From: Cupriavidus oxalaticus
Lineage (GTDB): Bacteria > Pseudomonadota > Gammaproteobacteria > Burkholderiales > Burkholderiaceae
Assembly (NCBI RefSeq): GCF_004768545.1
Contig: NZ_CP038635.1
Span: 3,559,501-3,623,500, forward strand
Direction of reading: 5' to 3'
Length of the DNA stretch: 64,000 nucleotides
Positions within the stretch are counted from its first letter, which is position 1, and each line of letters starts with the position of its first letter. Position numbers and translations under genes: made by a program. The notes below the pieces were generated by a model. The model made no database searches. It was not told where the DNA came from and saw nothing but the letters and a program-made list of their open reading frames with translations. This document shows, piece after piece, positions 14,819 to 23,200 of the stretch.

Positions 14819-14841
14819 CAAACGACTATATTGCACGTTTG
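14819..14841. promoter_or_regulatory. Putative LysR-type operator
   Basis: Inverted repeat CAAACG-N11-CGTTTG in the gap between the Bug receptor and the divergent LysR gene. It lies about 65-90 bases upstream of the receptor start. Interrupted dyads with an 11-base spacer and T/A at the inner positions are typical of LysR regulators. Confidence 0.5.
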
Positions 14842-14927
14842 CATTACCAAAGATCATCCTGCCCCACGCCCAGGTAAACACTGTGGCATCGCAGGTTCTG
14901 CCCCTCTCCTGCGCTGTACCCTGCGCC

Positions 14928-15866
14928 ATGCGGCTGCGTTCCCCGTCGATGTCCGAGTTGCACGCCTTTGCCGCCGCGGCAAAGCTTGGCAGCTTCACCC
15001 GTGCCGCCGACACGCTGTGCGTCACCCAGGGCGCGATCAGCCGGGCAATCGCCCGGCTCGAGGAACACTTCGGCCAGCCGCTGCTCCAGCGCAATGCACA
15101 TCGGCTGGTGCTGACCGATGCCGGCCGGCAGCTGCTCGATGCCGTGGCCGAGCCGCTGGCCGCAATCGAAAATGCCAGCGCTGCCCTGCTCGCCGGCGAC
15201 CGGCGCCACCGCCTGACGCTGTCGGTCGTGCCGACGCTGGCCAGCGTATGGCTGGTGCCGCGCCTGCCGGACTTCCATCGGCGCCATCCGGAAATCCACC
15301 TCGACTTCGTTCCCTACCAGCGCGATGAGGATCTCTCGGGCGCCACGCCCGATGCCGCCATCCTGGCGGGTGAAGCGGGCAAGTGGCCGGGCCTGCAGGC
15401 CGACTACGTGATCGGGCGTGAAATGGTGCCGGTCTGCCATCCGGACCGCGCCCGTGCTCGCCGCGAGGCCGGCCGCTGGCAGACGCCGGCGGAGCTGTTG
15501 CAGGAGCCCCTGCTCTATCACACGTCAGCGCCGGCGAACTGGCAAAACTGGCTGCGAGCGGCCGGCGTACCCAACGCTGCGCCGATGTTATCCACAGCGT
15601 TCGACCAGGTGTCGATCCTGATCCAGGCTGTTCGCGCCGACATGGGAGTCGCGGTGTTGCAGCGATGCCTGGTGAGAGATGAAATTGCAGCGGGACGTGT
15701 TTTTGCGCCGTTTGATTTGCCGATTTCGCTGCAACGGGGCTATTTCTTGTGCGCGCCGCGGGAGCGCCGCGATCATCCGGCGCTAAACCGCTTTCGCGAT
15801 TGGTTGCTGGAGACCGCGCAGCAAGAAGCTATCCAAGATACCGAAGGACATTCTCGCAAAAAATAA
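14928..15866 (+). CDS. LysR family transcriptional regulator
   Basis: 312 aa from the ATG at 14928. An ATG at 14949 (MSELHAFAAAA) is an equally plausible start. The N-terminal winged helix-turn-helix is ELHAFAAAAKLGSFTRAADTL...TQGAISRAIARLEEHFGQPLLQR, and the C-terminal effector domain begins near LTLSVVPTLASVWLVPRLPDF (GcvA-like). It is divergent from the Bug-hydrolase operon and probably controls it. The open frame runs on far upstream, antisense to other genes, which is a high-GC artefact. Confidence 0.93.
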   Translation: MRLRSPSMSELHAFAAAAKLGSFTRAADTLCVTQGAISRAIARLEEHFGQPLLQRNAHRLVLTDAGRQLLDAVAEPLAAIENASAALLAGDRRHRLTLSVVPTLASVWLVPRLPDFHRRHPEIHLDFVPYQRDEDLSGATPDAAILAGEAGKWPGLQADYVIGREMVPVCHPDRARARREAGRWQTPAELLQEPLLYHTSAPANWQNWLRAAGVPNAAPMLSTAFDQVSILIQAVRADMGVAVLQRCLVRDEIAAGRVFAPFDLPISLQRGYFLCAPRERRDHPALNRFRDWLLETAQQEAIQDTEGHSRKK

Positions 15867-16070
15867 AACACCAAAATGATAGCGCCACTATATTCCTTCA
15901 AAGCATAATTTTAGCGCCATCATCGTTGGCCTCGATATCTACAGAGGATTCTCGCAGCCTTTCATTCATCAACCGAATCGAAGCGTACCCAACCCTGCGT
16001 CGCTCCTCCCGATACCAAAAAACAGGCCTCTGAAACCACTTATCCCCAAAGTTATTCACACGAGAAATGA

Positions 16071-16094
16071 AAAAGGGCTCGCCTAGGCGAGCCC
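16071..16094 (-). terminator. Terminator of the first Liv operon
   Basis: Perfect 20-base palindrome with arms GGGCTCGCCT and AGGCGAGCCC, flanked on the left by AAAA (UUUU on the minus strand). It lies 29 bases past the livF stop. Confidence 0.88.
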
Positions 16095-16122
16095 TCATTC
16101 GTCCGGCTATCATCCTTATGGA

Positions 16123-16866
16123 TTAAGCGGCCTTTTTTGCCAACCCAAGATAGGTTTCAATCACCTTCGGGTTCGCCGCCAACTCGTCTGCGGGCCCCTC
16201 CATCGACATATCCCCGGTCTCGATCACATAGCCATAGTCAGCCACCTGCAGCGCCGCCCGGGCGTTCTGCTCGATCAGCAGCGTGGCCACGCCGGTCTGG
16301 CGCAGGTTGCTGATGATATGGAAGATCTCCTTGACGATCAGCGGTGCCAGGCCGAGGCTGGGCTCGTCCAGCATCAGCAGCTGCGGCTTGGCCATCAACG
16401 CGCGGCCCACCGCGAGCATCTGGCGCTCGCCGCCCGACAGCGTGCCGGCATCCTGGCGCGCACGCTCGCGCAGGCGCGGGAACAAGTCGTAGACCACGTC
16501 CATCTGGTCCAGGTAGTTCTTCTCGCCGGCACGCTTGCGGCGGAACGCGCCCAGCAACAGGTTGTCTTCGACCGTCATCGACGCAAACAGCTCGCGCTTC
16601 TCCGGCACCAGGCACATGCCGCGCGCGACGCGGCCCTCCACGGGGATACCGGCCATGTCGTGACCGAGGTAGCTGACCGATCCGCTCGCCGAGCCGTTGA
16701 CCGGCAGCGCACCCATGATCGCGTTGAGCATGGTCGACTTGCCGGCGCCATTGGGGCCGATCACCGTCACGATCTTTCCGGCTTCCACCTTCAGGTTGGC
16801 GCCGTGCACCGCTTCCACCTTGCCGTAGCGGACGTGGAGGTCCTTCACTTCAAGTATCAGGCTCAT
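16123..16866 (-). CDS. livF: Branched-chain amino acid ABC transporter ATPase LivF
   Basis: 247 aa. Walker A GPNGAGKST, signature LSGGERQMLAVGRALM, Walker B LLMLDEPSLGLAPLIV and the H-loop-type region LIEQNARAAL (an N in place of His, common in LivF) are all visible. The start at 16866 (MSLILEVKDLHVRYGKVEAVHG) is the family start. The open frame extends upstream only as antisense overlap with the preceding gene. It lies 20 bases downstream of the LivM-LivG fusion gene. Confidence 0.95.
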   Translation of the reverse strand: MSLILEVKDLHVRYGKVEAVHGANLKVEAGKIVTVIGPNGAGKSTMLNAIMGALPVNGSASGSVSYLGHDMAGIPVEGRVARGMCLVPEKRELFASMTVEDNLLLGAFRRKRAGEKNYLDQMDVVYDLFPRLRERARQDAGTLSGGERQMLAVGRALMAKPQLLMLDEPSLGLAPLIVKEIFHIISNLRQTGVATLLIEQNARAALQVADYGYVIETGDMSMEGPADELAANPKVIETYLGLAKKAA

Positions 16867-16886
16867 GTCGGGTCCTTGCTCCACAC

Positions 16887-18731
16887 CTATTCCACGCCAC
16901 CCAGGTAGGCTTCCAGTACCGCCGGGTTCTTCTGCACTTCCTCGGGCACGCCCTCGGCGATGCGCGTACCAAACTCCATCACCACCAGCCGGTCGGTCAG
17001 GTTCATCACGAAGTCCATGTCGTGCTCGACCAGCAACACGCTCATGCCCTCGCCCTTGAGCTTGCGCAGCAGGTCGGCCAGCGCCTGCTTCTCCTTGTAG
17101 CGCAGGCCCGCAGCCGGCTCGTCGAGCAGCAGCAGCGCGGGGTCGCAGCACAGGGCGCGCGCGATCTCCAGGATGCGCTGCTGGCCCAGCGCCAGGCTGC
17201 CCGCTTCCATGTACATGCAGTCGGCCAGGCCTACGCGTTCCAGTTGCCGCTTCGCTTCGAACAGCAGCTTGTCTTCCTCGACCTTGTTCATGCGCAGGAT
17301 CGCTGCCGAGACACCGCCCTGCGCGCGGAAGTCGCCGCGCAGGTGCGCGCCGATGGCGACGTTCTCCAGCACCGTCATGGTCGGCAGCAGGTGCACGTGC
17401 TGAAAGGTGCGGCCAATGCCGCGCTTGACGATCTCGCGCGACGGCAGGCCGGAGATCACCTCGCCGCGATAGCGGACCTCGCCACGCGTGACCGGCAGCA
17501 CGCCCGTCACCAGGTTGAAGGTGGTGGACTTGCCGGCACCGTTCGGGCCGATCAGGCCGATGATTTCGCCCGCACGCACTTGGAAGCTGACATCGTTGAC
17601 CGCGACCAGCCCGCCGAACTCCTTGCGCGCGGCGCGCACGTCGAGGATCAGCTCGCCCGCCTCGGGCTTGCGCCGCACCGCCAGCGCCTCGGCCTGCGCC
17701 GGCGCCAGCACCGCGGGGCCCGACGGAAACAGCCGGCGCAGGAACGGCCAGATGCCATCGCGCGCATACTGCAGCAGGAGCACCAGCAGCACGCCGAAGA
17801 CGATGATCTCGAAGTTGCCGTTGGCGCCGAGCAGCTTGGGCAGCACGCCCTGCAGCACGTCCTTCAGGATGGTCAGGATGCCCGCACCCAGTACTGCGCC
17901 CCACACGTGGCCGACGCCGCCGACCACCGCCATGAACAGGTACTCGATGCCGTAGTTCAGGCCGAACGGCGTCGGGTTCACCGCGCGCTGCAGGTGCGCG
18001 TAGAGGAAGCCCGACACGCACGCCAGGATCGCCGCCACGACGAAGATCACCACTTTCATCCACGCGGTATTGACGCCCATCGCCTCGGCCATCACCCCGC
18101 CGCCCTTGAGCGCGCGGATGGCGCGGCCCGGGCGCGAGTTCAGCAGGTTCTGCATCGCCAGCACGGCCAGCAGCACCACTGCCCAGATCAGGTAGAACAT
18201 CGAGCGGCCCGACTGCAGCTCGATGCCGAAGAACGACAGCACCGGGATGCCGTTGATGCCGTCGTACTTGCCCAGGAACTCCAGGTTGCCGAACAGGAAG
18301 AACAGCGACAGGCCCCACGCGATGGTCGCCAGTGGCAGGTAGTGGCCGGACATGCGCATCGTGATCAGCCCGATCACATAGGCCGAGGCTACCGTGATCA
18401 CCAGACCCACCAGCAGCCCGAACCACGGCGACAGCCCGAACTGCGTGGTCAGGTAGGCGGTGCTGTACGCGCCCAGCCCCACGAACGCGGCCTGTCCGAA
18501 CGATGTCATCCCGCCCACGCCGGTCAGCAGCACCAGCCCGATCGCGACGATGCTGTAGAGCCCGATGTAGTTGCCCAGCGTGATCCAGAATTCAGGCGTC
18601 GGCAGCACCGGCAGCAGCGCCAGCACGACGATGAAGGCCAGCACCAGAATCCGGTTGCGGTTCAGCCGCGCGCGGCTGCCGGCCTCGGCGCCGGTCACGG
18701 CCGCCGCTTGCTTGTCGGTCAGCATGGTCAT
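16887..18731 (-). CDS. Fused Liv permease-ATPase (LivM-LivG)
   Basis: 614 aa. Residues 25-335 form a LivM-type permease with many membrane helices and the GGMTSFGQAAFVGLGAY motif. After a linker rich in Ala, Pro and charge (about 336-358), residues 360-614 form a LivG-type ATPase. This has Walker A GPNGAGKSTT (Lys401), a degenerate signature LALGQQRILEIARAL and Walker B LLLLDEPAAGL. In most bacteria these are two genes. There is no stop or frameshift between the parts. It starts 3 bases after the livH stop codon, with GGAGGAGGAAT as ribosome binding site inside the livH end. Confidence 0.95.
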   Translation of the reverse strand: MTMLTDKQAAAVTGAEAGSRARLNRNRILVLAFIVVLALLPVLPTPEFWITLGNYIGLYSIVAIGLVLLTGVGGMTSFGQAAFVGLGAYSTAYLTTQFGLSPWFGLLVGLVITVASAYVIGLITMRMSGHYLPLATIAWGLSLFFLFGNLEFLGKYDGINGIPVLSFFGIELQSGRSMFYLIWAVVLLAVLAMQNLLNSRPGRAIRALKGGGVMAEAMGVNTAWMKVVIFVVAAILACVSGFLYAHLQRAVNPTPFGLNYGIEYLFMAVVGGVGHVWGAVLGAGILTILKDVLQGVLPKLLGANGNFEIIVFGVLLVLLLQYARDGIWPFLRRLFPSGPAVLAPAQAEALAVRRKPEAGELILDVRAARKEFGGLVAVNDVSFQVRAGEIIGLIGPNGAGKSTTFNLVTGVLPVTRGEVRYRGEVISGLPSREIVKRGIGRTFQHVHLLPTMTVLENVAIGAHLRGDFRAQGGVSAAILRMNKVEEDKLLFEAKRQLERVGLADCMYMEAGSLALGQQRILEIARALCCDPALLLLDEPAAGLRYKEKQALADLLRKLKGEGMSVLLVEHDMDFVMNLTDRLVVMEFGTRIAEGVPEEVQKNPAVLEAYLGGVE

Positions 18732-18734
18732 GGC

Positions 18735-19787
18735 TTATTCCTCCTCCTCGACATGCTTGCTCGTCAGCGAGCGCCACAGCAGCACCGGGATGATCAGTGT
18801 GAAGACGATGACCTCCTTGAACGCGCTGGCCCAGAAGGACGAATAGGATTCGAGCAGGCCTACCAGCAGCGCACCCAGTGCTGCGACCGGATAGCTCACC
18901 AGCCCGCCGACGATCGCGCCGACAAAGCCCTTCAGGCCCACCAGGAACCCCGACTCGTAGTACACCGTGGTCAGCGGCGCGATCAGCACGCCGCACAGCG
19001 CGCCCATCGCCGCGGCCAGCGTGAACGACAGCCGCCCCGCCTGCGTGGTGCCGATACCGACCAGGCGAGCGCCCAGCCGGTTCACCGCGGTCGCGCGCAG
19101 CGCCTTGCCCTGCAGCGTGCGCTCGAAGTAGAAGTACAGCGCGCCGATCAGCAGCGCCGACACGCCCACCACCCACAGGCTCTGGCCCGAGACGCTGAGC
19201 GCGCCCACTTCGAAGCGCGCATCCGAGAACGCCGTGGTGCGCGAGCCCTCGGCGCCGAACATCACCAGCCCCAGCCCCACCAGCGCAAAGTGCACGCCGA
19301 CCGATACGATCAGCAGCACCAGCGTGCTGGCCTCGGCCAGCGGCTGGTAGGCGAGGCGGTACAGCATCGGCCCCAGGGGAATGATGACCAGCAGCGTCAG
19401 CGCGATCTGCGCCAGCATCGGCAACGGCTGCGCGCCGTATTGCTGGACCACCCAGTGCACCGCGAGCGGGAACACCAGGTACTTGCCGGCCAGCACCGCC
19501 AGCCGCTGGCCCAGCGTGCGCCGCAGCTCGGCGCTGCGCAGCACGGTCACGGTTTCATAGACGAAGGTCAGCGCGCCCATGGCCAGCAGCAGCCAGCTGG
19601 TCTGCGGCGCATGCCCGGCCTGCATCGCGGCCAGCGTCAGCGCGCCGTAGGCAACGAACTCCCCTTGCGGGATGAAGATGACGCGCGTCACCGAGAACAC
19701 CAGCACCAGGGCCAGTGCCAGCAGCGCGTAGATCGCGCCCGAGGTGATGCCGTCCTGCGCCAGGATGGCGGCGATAGATAGGTCCAT
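18735..19787 (-). CDS. livH: Branched-chain amino acid type ABC permease LivH
   Basis: 350 aa integral membrane protein with about eight to ten hydrophobic helices. The opening DGITSGAIYALLALALVLVFSVTRVIFIPQGEF is the LivH signature, and KGFVGAIVGGLVSYPVAALGALLVGLLES is the conserved C-terminal loop. It ends in EEEE, whose codons supply the Shine-Dalgarno sequence of the next gene. It forms the translocation channel with the LivM part of the fusion protein. It is somewhat longer than the usual 290-310 aa because of an extra helical stretch near residues 60-130. Confidence 0.93.
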   Translation of the reverse strand: MDLSIAAILAQDGITSGAIYALLALALVLVFSVTRVIFIPQGEFVAYGALTLAAMQAGHAPQTSWLLLAMGALTFVYETVTVLRSAELRRTLGQRLAVLAGKYLVFPLAVHWVVQQYGAQPLPMLAQIALTLLVIIPLGPMLYRLAYQPLAEASTLVLLIVSVGVHFALVGLGLVMFGAEGSRTTAFSDARFEVGALSVSGQSLWVVGVSALLIGALYFYFERTLQGKALRATAVNRLGARLVGIGTTQAGRLSFTLAAAMGALCGVLIAPLTTVYYESGFLVGLKGFVGAIVGGLVSYPVAALGALLVGLLESYSSFWASAFKEVIVFTLIIPVLLWRSLTSKHVEEEE

Positions 19788-19924
19788 TGTCTCCCCGTAT
19801 CGTTGAAATACCTGCCTGCTTCGAAGGGGGCCGACAGGGCGCTGCGCGCGGTGGGATTTACGAAATGGTAAACAGGTTGCCCATTGCGGAAATACTCGGC
19901 AACCCTAGGTATGGCGGTGCGGCA

Positions 19925-19956
19925 GAAAAAAGGGCGCATGGCATAACCCATGCGCC
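19925..19956 (-). terminator. Terminator between the livK-like gene and livH
   Basis: Arms GGGCGCATGG and CCATGCGCCC around a six-base loop, with AAAAAA on the left (UUUUUU on the minus strand). It lies about 50 bases past the stop of the receptor gene and 140 bases before livH. It would end or attenuate transcription, giving more receptor than membrane subunits. Confidence 0.88.
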
Positions 19957-20003
19957 CTGCTTCACTCCTACTCCACTGTCACTCGGGAATCTAGTGCAGC
20001 GGC

Positions 20004-21152
20004 TTATTTCAGCAGCTTCCACTTGCCGTCGACGATCTGCACCATCACGCGTGCGCGCTGGTCGAAGCCGAGGTGGTCGGTGGTGCTCATGTTCATGATG
20101 CCGTGCGACACCGGCAGGTTCCTGGTCTGCTCCATGGCGTCGCGCAGCGCCTTGCGGAATTCCTTGGTGCCGGGCTGGCCCTTCTTGAGTGCCTCGGGAA
20201 TGGCGTGCTGCAGGATCAGGCCCGCATCCCAGGCATGGCCGCCGAAGGTCGAGACCTGGCCGCCGAAGGCTTTCTCGTAGGCGGTCTTGTAGGCCATGGC
20301 CGGCTTCTTCACCGGGTTGCTGTCGGGCAACTGTTCAGCCACCAGCAGCGGGCCGGCCGGCAGGAACGTGCCTTCGCAATCCTTGCCGCACACGCGCAGG
20401 AAGTCCGCGTTGGCAACGCCGTGAGTCTGATAGACCTTGCCCTTGTAGCCGCGCTCCTTCAGTGTCTTGGCGGGCAGCGCCGCGGGCGTACCCGAGCCTG
20501 CGATCAGCACCGCGTCGGCGTTGGCGCTCATCATCTTCAGCACCTGCCCGGTCACCGAAGTGTCGGTGCGGGCAAAGCGCTCGTTGGCGACCACCTTGAT
20601 CTTGCGCATCTCCGCCACCTTGGCGAATTCCTGCGCCCAGCTGTCGCCATAGGCATCCGCGAAGCCGATGAAAGCCACCGTCTTCACGTTGTTGTTGCCC
20701 ATGTGCTCGGCAATCGCGGTAGCCATGTGCGAGTCGTTCTGCGGCGTCTTGAAGATCCAGGCGCGCTTGGCATCCATCGGCTCGATGATGCGGGCCGAGG
20801 CGGCCATGGTGATCATCGGCGTATCGTTCTCGGCGACCACGTCGACCATGGCCAGCGAGTTCGGCGTCACGGTGGAACCGACCACCACGTCAACCTTGTC
20901 TTCGCTGATCAGCTTGCGGGTGTTCTTGACCGCGGTGGTGGTGTCCGAAGCGTCGTCCAGGACGATGTACTCGATCTTCTTGCCCGCGACTTCCTTGGGC
21001 ATCAGCGTGAAGGTGTTCTTCTCCGGAATACCCAGCGATGCGGCCGGACCCGTCGCCGACACCGTGACCCCGACCTTGACCTGTGCCTGGGCGGCGCCGG
21101 CAGCCAGGCAGGCCGCCGCGATTGCCAGCAGGCTGGCGCGCTTGAAATCCAT
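20004..21152 (-). CDS. ABC transporter periplasmic receptor (LivK-like)
   Basis: 382 aa. A Sec signal peptide (MDFKRASLLAIAAACLAAGAAQA) precedes QVKVGVTVSATGPAASLGIPEKNT, the opening of the leucine-binding-protein family. The ATG at 21152 with GAAGGAGACAAG upstream is preferred over the in-frame one at 21215. It binds the substrate in the periplasm for the LivH/LivMG/LivF system just downstream. The ligand cannot be read from the sequence; many such receptors in this family take aromatic or other carboxylates rather than leucine. Confidence 0.93.
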   Translation of the reverse strand: MDFKRASLLAIAAACLAAGAAQAQVKVGVTVSATGPAASLGIPEKNTFTLMPKEVAGKKIEYIVLDDASDTTTAVKNTRKLISEDKVDVVVGSTVTPNSLAMVDVVAENDTPMITMAASARIIEPMDAKRAWIFKTPQNDSHMATAIAEHMGNNNVKTVAFIGFADAYGDSWAQEFAKVAEMRKIKVVANERFARTDTSVTGQVLKMMSANADAVLIAGSGTPAALPAKTLKERGYKGKVYQTHGVANADFLRVCGKDCEGTFLPAGPLLVAEQLPDSNPVKKPAMAYKTAYEKAFGGQVSTFGGHAWDAGLILQHAIPEALKKGQPGTKEFRKALRDAMEQTRNLPVSHGIMNMSTTDHLGFDQRARVMVQIVDGKWKLLK

Positions 21153-21381
21153 CTTGTCTCCTTCGGTTCCTGAAACGGAAAGGCATCCGTCCGGCGTCCA
21201 CCGGCGGATGCCCATTTTCTACGGACCCCTCGGGTCTGACGCAGGCACATCGCCGGCACCTGCGCTACTGCCAGGAACGATGACACACCATTCCCCATTT
21301 CCCGTCCACGCCGAGAACCCGTTCGCCCTGGCGAACCGGCCCCATTTTCCCCGGAATTCCCCCGGAATTGGCGCTTCTGTC

Positions 21382-21407
21382 ATTCACCGACCGTGCGGTC
21401 GGGAATG
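21382..21407. promoter_or_regulatory. Inverted repeat upstream of the livK-like gene
   Basis: A perfect 16-base palindrome CCGACCGTGCGGTCGG (21387-21402) flanked by CATTC and GAATG in near-symmetry. It lies about 235 bases upstream of the receptor start and 73 bases past the TauE/SafE gene end. The form resembles operators of TetR family regulators, but no such regulator adjoins it. Confidence 0.4.
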
Positions 21408-21479
21408 CGAATCGAGTCTATCACAGCGACTTGACGCGAAAAGCAGGATTAACCCGCATCAAGGTCAGCGCCCGGCTGC

Positions 21480-22241
21480 TCAGCGCGCAAACGCATCCCA
21501 TGCCGTCTTCAGGATCAACGCGCTCACCACCACGATAAACACCTTGCGCACGAACGCGCTGCCATGCCGCAGCGCCAGCCGGCTGCCCACCTGGCTGCCG
21601 GCAACATTGGCCACCGCCATCACCAGCCCCAGCTGCCACCAGATATGGCCCTTGCTGGCGAGCAGCAGCAACGCCGCCAGGTTGGTGGCGAGGTTGACCA
21701 GCTTGGTCGACGCCGCGGCATGCAGGAAGTCATAGCCGAACACGCGCACGAACACGATCATCAGGAAGCTGCCGGTGCCGGGGCCGAACACGCCATCGTA
21801 GAAGCCGAGCACTGCGCCGGCGAGCAATGCCGCGAGCCGTTCGCGGCCGCCTTTCAGCGTCGGCGCATGCTCGGTCCCGAGGTCCTTCTTGGCCAGCGTA
21901 TACACCAGCAGCGTCACCAGGATGAATGGCAGCGCCTTGCGCATCGGCTCGGCCGGGATCATGGTCAGCGCCCACGCGCCGGCCATCGAGAAGACAAAGG
22001 CCGCCACCACCGCCGGCGCGGTCGCGCCCCAGTAGATGCGCACGCTGCGGCCGTAGCGCAGCGCGGCGTTGGCGGTGCCGGCGATCGAGCCAACCTTGTT
22101 GGTACCCAGCAGCGTTGCCGGCGCCATGCCGGGATAGGCGGAGAACAGCGCCGGGATCTGGACCAGGCCGCCGCCGCCGGCGACCGCGTCGATCATGCCG
22201 GCGAGAAAGGCGGCAACCGCCAGGAAAGCGAACTCCATCAT
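21480..22241 (-). CDS. TauE/SafE (TSUP) family membrane permease
   Basis: 253 aa with about eight hydrophobic segments. The glycine-rich family motif appears as GMIDAVAGGGGLVQIPALF near residue 15 and again as GFYDGVFGPGTGSFLMIVFV in the second half, the expected internal duplication. Members move sulfite, sulfoacetate or similar anions. The substrate is not apparent here and the neighbours give no clear hint. Confidence 0.9.
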   Translation of the reverse strand: MMEFAFLAVAAFLAGMIDAVAGGGGLVQIPALFSAYPGMAPATLLGTNKVGSIAGTANAALRYGRSVRIYWGATAPAVVAAFVFSMAGAWALTMIPAEPMRKALPFILVTLLVYTLAKKDLGTEHAPTLKGGRERLAALLAGAVLGFYDGVFGPGTGSFLMIVFVRVFGYDFLHAAASTKLVNLATNLAALLLLASKGHIWWQLGLVMAVANVAGSQVGSRLALRHGSAFVRKVFIVVVSALILKTAWDAFAR

Positions 22242-22307
22242 TGCAGGAACGGGGAAAGGAAAACGGGGAGAGGAAAAAACGGGGCGCCGGAGCGCGTCAG
22301 TGCCGGC

Positions 22308-22862
22308 TCAGCCGAGCACCTTGGCCGCCGGCACAAGATTGCGCATCCACATGCCGCTGGCATGCGGGGCAAAACCGGGCGGCGCGCCGCCCTGCGCGCC
22401 GGCCAGTGCCGGGGCGAGCAGCGCATGGCGGATGCCATGGGCGCGCCCCCAGTCGGCCAGCGTGTCGCAGCCGGCGTCCAGGCAGGCGCGGGCCATACCG
22501 GCACCAAGGCCGGGGCGTACCCACCATTCCGTGGCCAGGGCGGCCAGGCCAGCCAGTTCCAGGCTTGGCACCAGCGCCACCGGCAGGCAAGCCAGCACAT
22601 CGTCCGGCGCGCCGCCATAGGCCAGAAGGCAGATCCCGCGCCCGGACTGCGCCAGCAACTCGTCCAGCATCAGCCGCCGAGCCCTGGCCGCCGGCACCGG
22701 CAACGGCTGCACGACTGCCAGCCAGGCCTCCAGCATGGCGCCATCGGCACTCTGGCCGGCGCGTACCCACAGCTGCGGCATGGGCCGTTGCGGCGTTGCG
22801 TCGGGACGGCCCGAGCCGTCCGGAAGCGGCGGATCTTGGGAATCAGGGGGATAGTCGGGCAT
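22308..22862 (-). CDS. Hypothetical protein, weakly acetyltransferase-like
   Basis: 184 aa from the ATG at 22862 (MPDYPPDSQDPPLPDG). The frame stays open to 23024, but codons before 22862 look non-coding. After a Pro-rich tail of about 35 residues comes a compact Ala/Leu-rich domain with VVQPLPVPAARARRLMLDELLAQS and LATEWWVRPGLGAGMARACLDAG. The second of these vaguely recalls the acetyl-CoA loop of GNAT enzymes. I do not recognise the family firmly. It precedes the TauE/SafE gene on the same strand by 66 bases. Confidence 0.55.
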   Translation of the reverse strand: MPDYPPDSQDPPLPDGSGRPDATPQRPMPQLWVRAGQSADGAMLEAWLAVVQPLPVPAARARRLMLDELLAQSGRGICLLAYGGAPDDVLACLPVALVPSLELAGLAALATEWWVRPGLGAGMARACLDAGCDTLADWGRAHGIRHALLAPALAGAQGGAPPGFAPHASGMWMRNLVPAAKVLG

Positions 22863-23200
22863 GGCGGGCAACGGAAAGCGCCCGCATTGTCGCATGCGTC
22901 GGGGACCGGGGTGATGCCGATCCGGCATGGGTGCCCCACAATGAGGCGAACACGGCACAGTGAAGGATTGCGTGCTCGCTGCCGTGGGCGAAGCACCAAT
23001 GAAAAAAGCGTTGCCGAGGATCACCCGGCAACGCCCTTTATTTTATAACGCTGCTACCCGACACCGGGTGCGCGCCTGTCGTCTCCTCGCTTCCGCCTCC
23101 ATTTAACCTGCGAAAACCGTATATGGAATGTAACGAAGCGGTGCACAGAGGACAAGCTAGAAAAAACCCTAGCCCCAGAATCGGGCATGTCGCCCCACGA
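22863..23200. other. Intergenic region after the second Liv operon
   Basis: About 340 bases holding the terminator at 23002-23034, a small hairpin ACCCGACACCGGGT near 23056, and an AT-richer stretch around 23105-23130. Nothing else is recognisable. Confidence 0.4.
23002..23034 (-). terminator. Terminator of the second Liv operon
   Basis: Nine-base stem GCGTTGCCG / CGGCAACGC with a nine-base loop and AAAAAA on the left (UUUUUU on the minus strand). It is about 165 bases beyond the livM stop. The right side is also T-rich, so it may work both ways. Confidence 0.8.

Noticed and set aside
12750..14927. Upstream part of the 1038-codon plus-strand frame that ends as the LysR gene
   Set aside because: Only the last 312 codons resemble a protein family. 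The rest is antisense to the hydrolase and Bug receptor genes.
15588..15596. Perfect TTATCCACA within the LysR coding region
   Set aside because: A single box in coding DNA, with no companions, is expected by chance in a window of this size.
15898..16113. 71-codon minus-strand frame after the LysR gene
   Set aside because: It overlaps the Liv operon terminator, has no ribosome binding site and no recognisable features.
16867..18426. N-terminal extension of the livF frame
   Set aside because: It lies in another frame of the LivM-LivG gene on the same strand and lacks any similarity; the family start is at 16866.
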